NCBI GenBank assembly: GCA_947650285.1
Contig: CANTFL010001046.1
Span: 1-64,000 of the forward strand
Reading direction: 5' to 3'
DNA: 64,000 bases
Origin: Hyaloperonospora brassicae
Taxonomy: Eukaryota > Oomycota > Peronosporomycetes > Peronosporales > Peronosporaceae
The notes under the pieces were generated by a model that did not search any database, was not told the origin of the DNA, and saw only the letters and a program-made list of their open reading frames with translations. This document shows positions 46,371 through 58,317 of this stretch, one piece after another. The translations under genes were made by a program, and so were the position numbers. Within the stretch, counting starts at the first letter, position 1. Every line of letters starts with the position of its first letter.

Positions 46371-49300
46371 TTTGACGTGCATACCCGAAGCGTGAAGGAC
46401 GCCGCCGAGCGATACTATATGGCTCGTATGTTGGATATAACATCACTTGTCAACGTATTGATAAACAATATAATGCTCGAGATCATAAATATATCCAGAT
46501 TTTGATTGAAGAGAAAAATGTATATACATGGTCGCTGGATTATTGAGTGTCTAAAGTACAAATTCAGTCACAACTTGTTAACCAGTAGAGCCAGTGTATC
46601 GGAATAAGACAACTTCAATTCCTTTGGAATATTTATTGCGGTACATAAATATATGGTCCACAGGACCAGATTCAGAGGATCAACAAGCTCAAAGAGCTAA
46701 AGGCCATAATTACAGAAAAAACTATTTAGGAGATATAAAGCATAGCGTACTCAATGTAGCTACCGTTACAGGTATTTCTTAGCTCTTACCATTCAAAGGC
46801 AGCTAAATAGGCACATTTATTAAGTTCTCAAAAAGAAATATCAGTATCATTTCTATTTATCCCGAATAACACCTTACGAAGGAACTGAATATATATCACC
46901 AACGTTATAAAAGGATCTTGTGAATGGGTGGCTGACACGCGTCAGTCTTCAAAATTAGATATTGTGGTCTAAAATTAAATCGAACGCGACTCTGTTACCT
47001 GCCTGAAAAACAAATGTAATGTAACTCACACATGTTGTGTAAATCAGACATGTGGGGGTGTAATTTTTTTTCAGCAAGCGCGACTAAATCATCTGATCCG
47101 TCCAGAATTTATAAAGGTTAAGTTACTAAGAAAATTGTGACAATTTTATTTGGTCAGGACGTAAAAAGGAAATGAAATTGGCTGGAGTATGGATTTGCGT
47201 ATGCTTCGTCTGAAATCGCTTGTTTGACGCACGCCGCTTGAGTTTGAGTGCTAATCACGGCTTGCGATGTAACTTTCCGTTTATCAAATAAGCTATAAGC
47301 GTCAAGCGTTATTTTAGACGGTATTTCTTAAGGTATCCAATTTGTTTTTTTCAACAACTCTTATGGTTGGGGATAAGTTACAGTGTTTTCACTTCACGGA
47401 GAATAGAGTCCGTAAATACGATTGATGGATCAACAAGCCATCAATTTCAAAATTTACAGCAATATACAAGAAATGAATGTGTTGATCCAGAATCCTTTTT
47501 TATGGGCTCTCTTCAACGTGTAGTGAAAACAATGCAAATTCATCTTATCGACGACTGTCACTTGCGGTATTCTAAGAGTCGTTCGCTAAATGTGACGCTA
47601 ACTTTGATCCTGATAATCAGTAGATAAAATAATTACATGAAATACTTTAAGCATCAGGTATCTAATACAAAAACGTTGTAATGTATTTGCCACAATCGCT
47701 CTCACGCACACTCGCGGTATTCCACCATCTTCGTAATAGCCTTTCAATTTAAAGGAGTAATGTGGACTGTATCGGTGTTTGAATACGCAAAAGTTAAATT
47801 AATTCTAATGGATGCGTCCCTAGCCCAAGAGTTCAGCCATTTGCTGGCATACAAGCATTTTCTGGCAATACTACGCACACGCGTGGATTGAAACCAGAGT
47901 CCTATTGTCGTTATACTCTAAGGAAGCTAGTTTCTGTAGGACGGCCAGCTTTACACTTATAGCTGGCGACATAAACGTCTGGATACCCCAATTCCGAGAT
48001 GCATCAACCCACACCTGATGTAAAAACAATTATTTATTCTATTTCTTAGTTGTTCCAGCGTCTCATATAATGCTGCGGACTGCCACGCGCTGTCCCGATC
48101 TGCATTAAAAAGCTTCGCAAATTTTTATGGCATATTAGTTTGACATTCCATGCTTAAAAAGTCTCATTGCAAGTTACACGTCGTGTGTAAAAGTGTAAAT
48201 TTTCGCACCCTTCATACATCCATGCCATTGACTTCACGTCTATTGTATCCATATTTATTGTTTTGGCATTAAATAATGGACAAGACCAGATCTTTAATCT
48301 ATATTAACATGTTTGTGATAGAATGCTACTGCAACTGAATCCAGTTGGCACAAGATCAAAACATGTCTACTCTAAGTATTCATAAAAATATCAGAACCAC
48401 CTTCGGTTTAATAAAGTAAACATCACCATTGATAGCACTAACCACGCTACAAATGGCCCACACAATCCCACGTCATCAACACAGCTATAAGACTTTCTGC
48501 GGTTGTATTAGCAGACCTACAGCTTCGATAAAACCTCTGCACCGGTGGCGGAGAAAAACACATTTGTCTTAGCGTTTTCTAAAGCTTTCTGTCCACAAAA
48601 TTTAGACACGCCTTTTGTGATCTCAGCGAATCCAGGATCTATCCTAAAAAACACGTCTGCATAGACACAAAACGACAGTGGTGGGGCCCCGAGAATAAGA
48701 TGTTGCCAATGTTTTTATGTCGTCGAAACATTATGCTATTTAGTTGCATATCAATCTCGAGACTATCAATTGCGACTATATATCGTTTTTGGAGCACGTT
48801 TAACTAAATTTGTTTTTATATTGGACGTATGAAAAAAAGGGCGAACGCCTGGTCAAACCTCAGTATGAAAGACCGATTTTTTTTTGATTTTTAAGTGTTG
48901 AGGGAGTAATCTAAGTGAACTATATTGATTATTATCATCAGATTTCATGAATACTACGCTAATCACAGGCTCATGTTTCAAAATCTGTGCCCAGAGCGAC
49001 AAAAACAGTACCGGTGAGAAATAAGTTTCAGTAAATTACTTTTACAAGCATATTGTAATACCGCTACCGAGTTTAACATGCGCCTATTATACAAATTGAC
49101 AACGCCATTACGTCCTTAAACATAAAGGCACAAGGCATCGAATCATAATTAAGAACATACACATTGAAATATAAGACCAATGGAGTCTACCTTTGCTATA
49201 ACTTAGGCAACCCCCAAACTCTTCGATTCGCTATTAGTATGGACTGCATCGTTACGCGAAATATATTATCCAGAATTTGCCTCTTCAATCCTGTAGCTGC

Positions 49301-51660
49301 TCAAAATACAGCTGATACTTTCTTGGTTCTTTGTTGTGTGTCACCATTTTAGTATAACTTGTGGTCGTCGACAGGTCGGAAAGAAAATATTGCTAGGACG
49401 CCCAAAAGGTATGAAACGGTCAATACATTGTCAGAAGCAATAAATTAAGGTATGAAAATTTAGCAATAATAGGACCCCTAGAAGGTATAAATGGGTCTGT
49501 ACGTAGTCAGAAGAAACGCAGCAAGGTAAGGCTAACCTAGAAATCGTTAAAAGTTTTTATAACACAAAAGGATTCCCACTCACATCCCCGATATTGCTAT
49601 GTTCATTAGGCTATATCCTACGCCGTCGCGCGCTCATAGGATTGAATGACAACGTCCCGTCTAGCGTTTAAATATACAAAAGAGATTCTGCCTCGCTACA
49701 ACAAATTTTACATGGATAAAAAGACTAAAAATATGACGCTGTAGCGGACATAAACTGTTCACACCTATATAGACCACATTAATTGTCGTGTTAATGATAA
49801 ATTTTAAATTAATGACTTGAAACACAAATGATATGAAGAAACTTATGCTATACAATACGGTTGAGCAATGAAAGTTGTGTTCGTAGTTGTCCATTTGCGA
49901 CAGTGCTAAGTTTACACCAACTAACGATTTTTGAGACAGCCTACAGATAAACACGCGCAGAATAAAGATCGAGATCAGTTGACAAGTTTTGCTAGGCATT
50001 TCAAAAACACATCTTCGTTACTGTCACGGCAGCAACCATGACATAAAAACCTATTTTGGACTTAAGATGGCGTTTTAATAGTTTATATTGTGATTCTATC
50101 GTAATATGTAAACCTGTTACGATCAACAAGAATGAATCATAATGCTATTAGAAGAGGTGAACAATGGATCTATAAAGTGTCTCCGTTGTTTAATATTTGC
50201 ATCTTGCAGCGCCTAGATATATAAGTTGCAACAGTGTAGGCTAGATGCAGCCGAGTACGTCGACCCATATACCACATTTGTCCTAAGATTATTTAGACCT
50301 TATCCACGCTCGTTTCGTGATCAGTATTAGCAATTATAAAAACACCTATATTCGCCACTTTTGTCTGATGTCGAAAGATTTATCTACATCTAGAAATACT
50401 TATACTCAAACAATATTAGCAAATAAGGTTTCATGTATTCGGCACTTTTGCCTTATTTTAAAATAGACCTTAATTATTCAGAAAGTATCTTAGTAAGAGA
50501 CGGTCATCAGATTTTTTTATTTCTATATAACGTGGTCATGTTGGATATCGAAATACACAGGGTCAGGACAATTTGCCAAGGAAGGTGTACGTTGCAATGC
50601 ACCCCTGGGACAACGATCATTACGACAACACATAAATTATTATACTAAATTACAAAAAATTGCGCGTGATCTAAATCGCTGATGTATAATTCCCTTCATA
50701 TCATTGTTGTATGTTTTATCGGTTCTGTAGTCTCCTGAATAAAAATCGACTAGCATTCATGAACTGGACACAGAATGTCCATATGCAATGCGAAATACAA
50801 GAGCAATTGGACTGCATTCAATAAAGTTACTAAATTGGCTCGTACCGTATCACATATTATATAAATGATTAAATCATGATCTGTCCATAACCGAATAGTG
50901 AATGAAAAATCCTTGAGTAAATCTATATTGTTCAAACAAATAAACCTAGTAGATCCTTTTCACGTGGCTTAGTTCGGTAGAGTGGCCTGAATTGAATCAT
51001 TATGTGTCGATTTCTTGGATTTATCTCCTAAAAGATTGACATATATGAGAAGCAAAAAATGGTCGAATTCGATTTGGGTGAATCATCATGCGCTTACATT
51101 CATAGTGTTGTTCGGAAAAGAGGCAACATTGGCTAATATTCCCTTATTTTGATATGCTTTAATGCACATGAATGCTCAACCAACCGCCCTATTTCATAAA
51201 GGGATGGCAAAATAGCAGTCGTTAATCTTCATGTTAAAGTTTCACTGTCATTAACATTTAATAGAACTAGGCAGATTGTGGTGCATAGGCAGGCAAATTC
51301 GACTTTAGAGTAATTTAAATATTCGATTTATATTTGCGTTTACGTCACCTATATTTAGGGTTATTCTAATTATTAAGTCCCAAATTGGACACGTTATATA
51401 TGACTTATGTAATAATTCATTCTCGGTGCGAGCGCCTAGAATGTTCGCACTAGCATCGCTAAAATTTTTCACATCGATGAGGTGGCAGAGGGCACACCGA
51501 AAGATAAATTTTCTAAAATTTACCGGGTCGGTCGTCTTTTTCATGTTTGTGAAGTAGACATTGCAATATAGTAAGTGTATTGGAAAAAGATAGAGTTTCA
51601 ACATTGACTTGATTCGCTTTGGATCATACCTGCGCCATATATCCAAAATCGGGGATAGCC
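46371..51660. other. AT-rich spacer without supported genes
   Basis: Open frames of 60-113 codons occur (46594-46782, 47367-47627, 49164-49352, 49661-49999 minus, 50433-50648, 51305-51646 minus), none with a recognisable motif. The two minus frames over 110 codons (49661-49999 and 51305-51646) are the likeliest to be remnants but are not called. A tRNA-like box A at 50962 was considered and rejected. Confidence 0.45.
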
Positions 51661-52106
51661 TGTTACAAAAAAATTAACTAGAATGTACGCATTTTAAAAT
51701 ATTGTCTAATAAGCTTATCTTATTAATTAACATTACTCGAGAAGAGGTGATGTTGGCGGAAAATTGCCCCTGAGGGTAATATTCTTGGGCACTCCACTTT
51801 TAATCGATGTAATTACATCAACCAAATTAACCACCAATCGCTGCTGGATGCGCGCAATGGGTGGTGGACAAGGTACCCACATAGGAGATGGTAGTTTATA
51901 TAGTAAGTTTAAGCCAAAGATGATTTACAAAGAAACATAACTATATTGAATAACAATTCTTCTTTTCCAAAGAAAGAGCCTTCGACTTATGTTTGCTTCT
52001 TTGCCCTTCCTCGCCACGCGTATGTGAGGCCAGGAATACGCAGCCTTGTGTGTATAGTCTACACAAGTTCTTACCAGTTATCTGGCAAGAAGCATGCCTC
52101 GTTACA
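51661..52106 (+). repeat. 5' LTR, family 1
   Basis: 446 bp, TGTTACAAAA ... CCTCGTTACA. Shares the GAGGGTAATATT block, the ATCGCTGCTGGA block, the GCGCAATGGGTGG block and the GCC-GTTACA end with the 3' LTR and with 8900-9340. It should contain promoter and polyadenylation signals; none was confidently placed. Confidence 0.85.
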
Positions 52107-52108
52107 CC

Positions 52109-52121
52109 TGGTAGCACTTTG
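52109..52121 (+). promoter_or_regulatory. Putative primer-binding site, family 1
   Basis: Two bases after the LTR: TGGTAGCACTTTG. It would pair with a tRNA 3' end CAAAGTGCTACCA. The minus copy has the partly decayed GAGTAGTACTTTG at the same place. Confidence 0.45.
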
Positions 52122-52156
52122 TAGTGTTTCCAGCGACCACTACCACCTCATTTAGC

Positions 52157-53230
52157 ATGAACATGTTGGATGAGGAGGTAATCTTCCACGCCAAGCGTAA
52201 AGGCTTTGACCATTTGAGTAGCATCGAATGGGGTGCGGTAGAACGAATGAGTTTTACCGTAGGCGAGCTTTCCATTAGCGCCATGTTGGAGTTCCCAGAC
52301 AGAGACCAACAACATGCCGCTATAGCCAAGTTCATTCAAAATGAACTTGTCGCCGAGAGAGAGAAAGTAGCCTTGCTTCACCAGCTAGGCTCTTAACAGG
52401 CCGAGCAGTTGAGAGAACTCGGTGCTCAACAGACAGAGCTGTTGAGACAGCAGCAACTCCATGCTGCTGTGGGCGGGACGGCATATGCGCGTCGTCCCGA
52501 GGTCATGAAAGTTGACATCTTCAAGTACAGCGGAGTCCCGGAATACTCCCTGTTACCATGGTTTGTCGAACTCGACAGAGCTATACGGGCACGACATATC
52601 GAGGATGAGCAAATGAAACTCACATTTGCTCAAACCCACTTGGCAGGACGTGCCAAAACTTGGTCTTTAAGGCTCGATAGTAGCGACCCACATGTGTTTA
52701 TGTCGCTAGATGACTTCAAGTCCCGGCTCAGACAAGGTTTACGCCGCCACGGCCTGAGTTCAGGGCTCGTTCAGAGCTCATTCAGAGCTCCTGAACTCAA
52801 GCAGGGTAAGCGTGATGTGCACGCTTAATCACAACATATGCGACTCCTCGCGAGTAGTATAACTGCTAACCCAGTTCATGAACACACGTTGATTACTGTG
52901 TTCATGCAAGGGGAATCGCAGATTGACCCGTCAGGAGCCACCTGTTCCACTTAGAGTTGGATTGCGTGAACAAGAAATCTCGGCAGTGGAATAGTGAGAC
53001 TTAAGCATCAGACAGGCTCATGTTAGTTCGAGCTCATATCATCCACCGAGACGACGAGAGGTCGGAGGTCCATAACTAATGAACAACTGATTAGGTTGAG
53101 ATTGAGAGACCTCGATCTTCAAACAGGAAGCGATTTCAGAAGTGCGATCACTGTAAAAAGCTAAGACATTACGCTTATTAGTGAAGCTCCCCACGCCCAG
53201 TACCAAACAGCACTGAGCAAAATGATCGAT
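52157..53230 (+). pseudogene. Family-1 gag
   Basis: ATG at 52157 (MNMLDEEVIFHAKRKG...), 50 bp after the LTR; an upstream in-frame TTG at 52124 is not used. Frame 52157-52396 and frame 52409-52828 are in the same phase, separated only by a TAA at 52394. They hold a coiled N-terminal part (LRELGAQQTELLRQQQL), then the capsid (YSGVPEYSLLPWFVELDRAI; FAQTHLAGRAKTWSL; SLDDFKSRLRQGL). After another stop at 52826 the capsid C-terminus follows (HTLITVFMQG). A zinc knuckle at about 53140-53180 (KCDHCKKLRHYAY) lacks its last Cys because of a stop. It is the particle and RNA-binding protein; dead. Confidence 0.85.
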
Positions 53231-53456
53231 TATTCGTCAATAAGGGCAATGTGCGTAGGCCAACGCTGTTGCGAAACCGCAACAGCAAAGCGGACCATAA
53301 AAAAAATGGTCGGGGTCAGGAGGGGCTGAGCGCCCTACGCATCCAGCAACCTCAAAAGAATGTGCGAATATCGTGACGAAAGTTGCTCCAGATACACAAT
53401 CGTTGTGTGTCGCTGCACTTGGTGATGAGATATCACTCATCACCTACAAGATGTAA

Positions 53457-53950
53457 GTGACAAATGATTTGCCGCTTCGTGCCCTAGTAGACTGTGGGGC
53501 GTCGAACAACTTTGTTCGTCGCCAGTCACTAGAGAGTCGTAGCTTCGACTTCATTAAGCGCGATATCCCTTTAACGAGGATGTCAGTTCGTCTTGCCACA
53601 GGCGCATCGATTACCGTTGCAAAACGCGTAGTGGGATCCACTACACGTTAGAGGACGAACAGTACGATGATGAGTTTATCGTACTGGATCTGGATGTCAA
53701 ATTTGATGTCATCCTGGGATTACCTTGGCTCAGAAAGTACGAGCCAAGGGTGAGATGGCAGAATCGATCCGTGAAGATGACTGCCGCTTGTTCACCAGAT
53801 GGCCATCTGATGAACGTCATGGAGTGTCCACAAGCGTGTGGATAGCTGCAGGTAAGTGCGATGGCCTCACTTGCGGTACGGTCGTTAGCACGACTGCACA
53901 AGATCACAGTGTATCTGATCACTACACTGTGGAGAAATCCCCCATGCGGC
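53457..53950 (+). pseudogene. Family-1 retropepsin-like protease
   Basis: Frame 53457-53651 contains ALVDCGASNNFVRRQSLE (D-C-G at 53490-53498) and MSVRLATGASITV. A frameshift near 53640 moves the second half to another phase: EFIVLDLDVKFDVILGLPWL at about 53670-53730, then RKYEPRVRWQNRSVKM. This is the same order as in the 7.1-7.65 kb copy, including Cys in the active-site triad. It would process Gag-Pol; the frameshift inactivates it. The downstream spacer KCDGLTCGTVVSTTAQDHS (53852-53910) also matches the other copy. Confidence 0.85.
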
Positions 53951-54721
53951 TGTACAGACGTACAGGCGGAACCGTAGGTTTACAACTAGATAAGGTCGAG
54001 TATATTGGGACATGGATGTATGCCTAGCGGGCAGCATCTTAGAAGAAAGAAACCTGTTGCCTCCAAGGGGCAACATGGAAATCCTATGACGACTGGAGAG
54101 TCGACCGTAGAGGACCAGTCCCTGACTGTGGTTGCACAGGCACAGTCGTAAGACATAGAGGGAATAAGTCCCCACGTACTTATGGAAGGAATTCCTCAAG
54201 TGTCCTTTGCTGAGGGATTAGGCTCTCAGCAACCTGTGGAAGCAAGTTCCCAGGAAGAAACCGAGACGTTAAACGTCTTGGTCAATGACGGATCAAGGGT
54301 AGGCGCCTATACACTTGATCTTATTGTGCCTCCGGTTTTAACTTCGGAGATAACTCAGTTGCCAACGCTAGAACCGAAATGGGTTTTGCGTGATATGCGC
54401 AGTGGCAAAGTCAAGCAGATCTGCATACTCGTCACAGAGGACGAGTATGTGGCCGGTATTCGGTCGACCACGGTATTTGCTGAGAAAGAACGGGTTCTCA
54501 GCAGCTCATCGATGGAAGAAAGTGTCCTCGATGGAAAGACTCAGATTGAGCGATACACGTCTCAATCCTGGGAGTCACTTCAAACAAATCCTTTGTATAA
54601 GGATTTGATCGAATTCAAGGATGTGTTCCCTATATTCGTACCTTGCGAGTTGCCTAATGACATAGGCACTCGACAAGAGATAGAATTCAAACCGGGCCCG
54701 AAGTACTGTGTCATGAATTAG
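53951..54721 (+). pseudogene. Family-1 protease-RT linker and start of RT
   Basis: Frame 54182-54721 (179 codons): a Glu/Gln/Ser-rich segment, LNVLVNDGSRVGAYTLDL, the LEPKWVLRDMRSGKVKQI segment, an ESVLDGKTQIERYTSQSWES segment, then DLIEFKDVFP and EIEFKPGPKYCVM, the entrance to the RT fold. A TAG at 54719-54721 ends it where the RT should continue. The preceding part (53951-54181) is in other frames. Confidence 0.75.
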
Positions 54722-55540
54722 TGACCACTGTCTCGTGAACAAGTACTAGCGATCGACAAGTTCTTTGTCGATCGATTTGCAGCGGGCCATGGGAGGGAAT
54801 CTACTTCCCCTCACAGCTCTCCGGACCTTCTGTGTGCGGATAAAAGCCACGAAAGATGGCGGATGGTGCACGCATTCAACAGATTGAATGCTGCAACGGT
54901 ACCGGCTCTGACGCCGATACCAAGAAAGGACGTAATCATAGATGGTATATCAAAGAGTACCGTATTTTCGTCCATGGATCTGATGGATGGATTCTATCAG
55001 ATCCTCATGCGTGAACGGGACATCCCGTACACAGCAGTGAGAACCCCTAGCGGGATTCTGTTGTTGTGGCTAGTAATTCCACAGGGGCTAATACCGCCCC
55101 TGCTACTTTCAACAGATGTGTAAAAAAATCTGCTGAGGCCGGTGCGAGACTTCGCACCGAGTTTCTTCGATGATGTGTTAGTCCATATCCGGGCTATGAA
55201 CGAGAAAAATGATCGTGGAAGTCTACAGAACCCACATTCGTCATGTCCATTGAGCTATGCGCGAACATAAGTTGTACGCCAAATTCGAAAAGTGTACCTT
55301 CTCGGATAGCTAAATATGACTTCTTGGGTGCATCGTGACTTAACACGGCGTCCGCCCTGATCCTGAATATATCAAGGCGACCAACGACTGGCCCGTGCCA
55401 GTAGATGTCAAGGAACTGAGGAAGTTCCTTGGGCTAGCGGCTTACTTGCACAAGTACTCGCGAAACTACGCCGAGATGACTGTTCATATTTCTTGCTTTC
55501 CCAAGAAATATTGAAGTGGTCATGTAACGCTGACTCTCAG
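54722..55540 (+). pseudogene. Family-1 reverse transcriptase core
   Basis: After the TAG the RT continues with shifts. 54722-54862: LSREQVLAIDKFF region. Frame 54863-55123: MVHAFNRLNAATVPALT, SSMDLMDGFYQILMRERDI, GILLLWLVIPQG. Then another phase with VRDFAPSFFDDVLVHIRAM (FFDD at 55163-55174), and the thumb/connection with VRPDPEYIKA and PVPVDVKELRKFLGLA (about 55345-55440). Catalytic Asp residues are retained (first in SSMD, pair in FFDD), but at least three phase changes and stops disrupt it. Confidence 0.88.
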
Positions 55541-55870
55541 CGATCCTTGGAGGTATCAAGCACAGATTGATGCAATCGTCCATTCTGGCGATTGCAGATC
55601 AGGACAGACGATTTCATATCGTCTTTGACGCCAGCTATATTGCAATTGGCTGTGAGTTAGTGCAATTTGACACGAATGGCTCATAGCGCGTCATCTGGTA
55701 TCGATCTCGTCATGTGCATGTACCTGAGCTTAATTACTATGTGCATGGAAAGGAACTTCTTGCCATGTAATATGCGCTGGCCAAGTTTCGTGGCTATCGC
55801 TTTAGCTATAGACCGTTCATTGTTTGAACAGACCATGATTCACTAAGCACGGCCGTAAACAGTCCACACA
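55541..55870 (+). pseudogene. Family-1 RNase H
   Basis: A segment reading RRFHIVFDASYIAIGCELVQ (first catalytic Asp), then RHVHVPELNYYVHGKELLAM, a stop, YALAKFRGYRF (the Glu of the KELLA helix) and TDHDSLSTAV (the TDH Asp). This order (D, E, D) is that of Ty3/Gypsy RNase H, which removes the RNA strand during cDNA synthesis. In-frame stops at three or more places (for example after NGS and after LLAM) inactivate it. Confidence 0.8.
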
Positions 55871-56440
55871 AATCTCGCAAAGAATAGCGAGGTGGATGTC
55901 TTTCTTCGCGGGGTACAGCTTATCCGTCGAGTATAAACCTGAACATCTGAATGTCGTCGCTTTTGCGCTTTTGCGCCGGCCAGATTTCGAGCCGGGCGCG
56001 CAACCCAACAGTGTAGACATGCCCACCGTTGCAACACTTACTTTCAGTATCACGTCGTCGAGTAACGTAGACGACGTAAGAAAGACCTCCACAGCAGATA
56101 CGGGTCTTCTGCGCTTGATGGATCATTCGGTGAATCCAACTCGTAAATCGTTAAAAGATTTGTCGGCCTTGTACCGTTTCTCATCGGATCGGTATACAAC
56201 TCGCAATTGGTTTCTGTATTATACAGCCATTGCTAGGGACACGCCTTGTGTCGTCTTCCCCGCATATGATGATTTGAGCTTGCGCATCATCTTAAAACTC
56301 ACGATAACTAACAGATAAGTATCATGGCTTTAAAAAATCATCCTTCGGCCCATCGCGGCTTTTACTGGCCCCACCAGTATTAGTTTGTGCGCGAGTATAT
56401 CTGTGCTTGCAAAGTTTTTCAATAGGTGAAGCCTAGTCCT
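55871..56440 (+). pseudogene. Integrase N-terminal region (connection and HHCC-type zinc domain)
   Basis: Frame 55896-56318 begins with LSVEYKPEHLNVVAFALLRRPD, the conserved end of the RNase H/connection region (YKPGxxNxxADALSRRP type), followed by a Ser/Thr-rich spacer and VVFPAYDDLSLRII. In other frames, HRGFYWPHQY and REYICACKVFQ (about 56350-56425) resemble the GH-G...FYWP...C-x2-C integrase zinc motif with one Cys changed to Phe. It is decayed but in correct order before the integrase core. Confidence 0.7.
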
Positions 56441-56489
56441 TCATCCCGTGCGTTTTTAAAGCCTCTACAGGTTCTGGTAGAGTGCAGGC

Positions 56490-56972
56490 ACTCCGATTCC
56501 ATGGATTTTGAGCTCGGTTTTCCCCGAAGACGACCACAAGAGAAATGGTATTCTTGTGTTCGTTGACCGATTCAACAAGAAGATGCATCTTGCTGCAGTT
56601 CCGGAGTCGGTCACGGCACAAGGATGTGCTTGTGTCTTTATCAACACAATTTTTGGACTCCACGGGTTACCTCGTGAACTTGTGTCCGATCGTAGCCCTC
56701 GGTTCACTGCTAAGTTCTATTAATACATGTACTGATCGCAAAACAAGATATTGAAGATGTCAATATATTACCATCTTATACAGTATAGTCAGACCGAACG
56801 TGCGGACCGTGTCCTCGAAGAGATCCTTCGAGGATATGTCCACTCTTTCTCGAGCTGGATCGAATTCCTACCGATGGTGGAATTCGCCATCAATAATACG
56901 GTGCATGCGTCAGCTCAGCACATACCGTTCTTCGCGAATGGATTGAGCCAACCACGTCTTTTCTCCCTTTAA
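56490..56972 (+). pseudogene. Integrase catalytic core (DDE)
   Basis: Frame 56508-56723: GILVFVDRFNKKMHLAAVPE (first catalytic Asp), INTIFGLHGLPRELVSDRSP (second catalytic Asp). A stop and shift follow, then frame 56751-56972: YSQTERADRVLEEILRGYV (catalytic Glu in QTERAD) and FLPMVEFAINNTVHASAQ. Residues D, D and E are all visible, but the core is split at about 56720. The enzyme would join element cDNA to host DNA. Opposing minus frames (56433-56707) are shadows. Confidence 0.88.
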
Positions 56973-56976
56973 GATT

Positions 56977-57640
56977 GTGACTCTTGCTTTAGGGGGCATA
57001 GGGACTCGCTCTAGCACAAATTGTTCTGGCTCTTGCTCATCTCATGTCGACGCTAACGTCGTCACGAATGATGTTGATGTCGATCAGGTCGACACCGGGG
57101 AAGAAGATCATCACAATAATAGAAATGACGCTATGATTGAGTCCGATGATAATGACGATGCTGGTATCTTCAGTATCACCAATGATTGTTCCAGCGAGGA
57201 CGAAGACAACCTCGCTGGTGAGCAGAAAATGGAAAGTACTTTTTCTGCAGTTCGCACAAGCCGAACTGGACAAAACATCGTATCGTAAGCAAAATTATTT
57301 GTGCTGGCGCGAGATGCAGTGTTCCAATTCGTGCAGGACTACAATAATCAAGCGGTGGATCGGCAGAGACAAAACGCTGACAAGAATGGAAAAGCAAACG
57401 TCCAAATTTGTTGAAGGCGACTTTGTCCTACTATCTACGGTAAGTGAACCTCGACATGTAGTAACTAACGTGGGCAGCAGTAATTACTGCCGAAATACAT
57501 TGGGCCATTTCACGGGCTACGCCGACAAGGCAACGCATACACGATCGAGCTGCCACGTAGGAAGCGCACGCATCCTACGTTTTACGTTGGCGGCTGCAAC
57601 TGTACTATCAGTCCGAGCTAGATTCCGACAAAGAAGATAG
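56977..57640 (+). pseudogene. Integrase C-terminal part with Asp-rich insertion
   Basis: Frame 56977-57288 encodes an acidic Asp/Asn/Glu-rich block (VDVDQVDTGEEDHHNN; ESDDNDDAGIFSI; CSSEDEDN) ending AVRTSRTGQN. After a shift, 57137-57640 continues with KQTSKFVEGDFVLLSTVSEP and HVVTNVGSSNYC, and, in a further frame, YTIELPRRKRTHPT, the SH3-like (GPY/F-type) C-terminal module of Ty3 integrases. The acidic block between core and C-terminal module is unusual for Ty3 integrases in general, though I associate it with this oomycete clade. Confidence 0.7.
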
Positions 57641-58317
57641 ACCTAACGTCTAAAAAGGTACATCAGATTCTTGCGCTCGCGCTCCAGTCGATCGGTCTGG
57701 AAGCGCAGTGAAGAGATATCTCCAAACAATTGAGAGATCTTCCTGCGAGCCGCCGCAAGCTCTTCAGTCAGGAAACATACATCCTGTTCAATCTGTCGCT
57801 GTGAGAGGGCATAATCATCACGATCCTTTGCACTTACAGCATCCCTATCCTTGCAGTGCATCGGCACAGAATCGTTCAGAGCGTAGCGTCTGTCCCGCTC
57901 GTTCTCCAAATCCTCGCACAATTGATCGATTGCGCGATCCATCTCGAATGGGTCGAGGTGGTGAGTCAAACGACTGTGAGGAGGTTTTCCCTCCTCCTCC
58001 TCCACATTCTTTGGGGGACTCACACGGTGGTCAATGCTTCCTTGTGTAGCGTATCTGAACCACCGTGACAATTCAGGATCAATGACGAGCTACCCCATTC
58101 AGTAGCGGGGGTATCAAGTCTCATGGAACAGCCAAAAGACCCGCTCTCAGCTGATAGGGATGTCCCCGGTCTCGTCGAACAGTACGACGAGACGCATCAT
58201 TTGATGATGAAGAGCCATCGTCAAACGAACGCCCGATGCGTTCGTAAAGAGATTGTAACGTCTCAATACCTTTGCGCATCTCGGACGAGACGCGCACCCT
58301 TTAATACGGCTGGTTAG
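57641..58317 (+). pseudogene. Pro-rich linker and chromodomain at pol C-terminus
   Basis: Plus frame 57708-58049: NIHPVQSVAVRGHNHHDPLH, Ser/Arg/Pro-rich middle, FPPPPPHSLGDSHGGQCFLV, the last residues being the start of a chromodomain (…FLV-x-x-I). After stops, frame 58123-58317 resumes with DVPGLVEQYDETHH, the C-terminal helix typical of chromodomains in this clade. The aromatic WxxW middle is destroyed. Chromodomains direct integration by binding modified histones. A longer opposing frame (minus, 57643-58071) is treated as an antisense shadow because the plus strand matches the family order. Confidence 0.65.

Noticed and set aside
50960..51030. tRNA/SINE-like box A (TGGCTTAGTTCGGTAGAGTG)
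   Set aside because: No properly spaced box B, no anticodon or T-arm that folds, and no acceptor stem.
13679..51660. Centromere
   Set aside because: AT-rich and transposon-laden, but no satellite array or centromere-specific element can be shown from sequence alone.
57643..58071. A 142-codon antisense ORF with coiled-coil character (LTEELAAARRKISQLF) between integrase and 3' LTR, tempting as a novel antisense gene
   Set aside because: It needs a TTG start, and the opposite (plus) strand matches the expected Pro-rich linker and chromodomain (FPPPPPH, then DVPGLVEQYDETH) in the correct order. The antisense frame is most simply its shadow.
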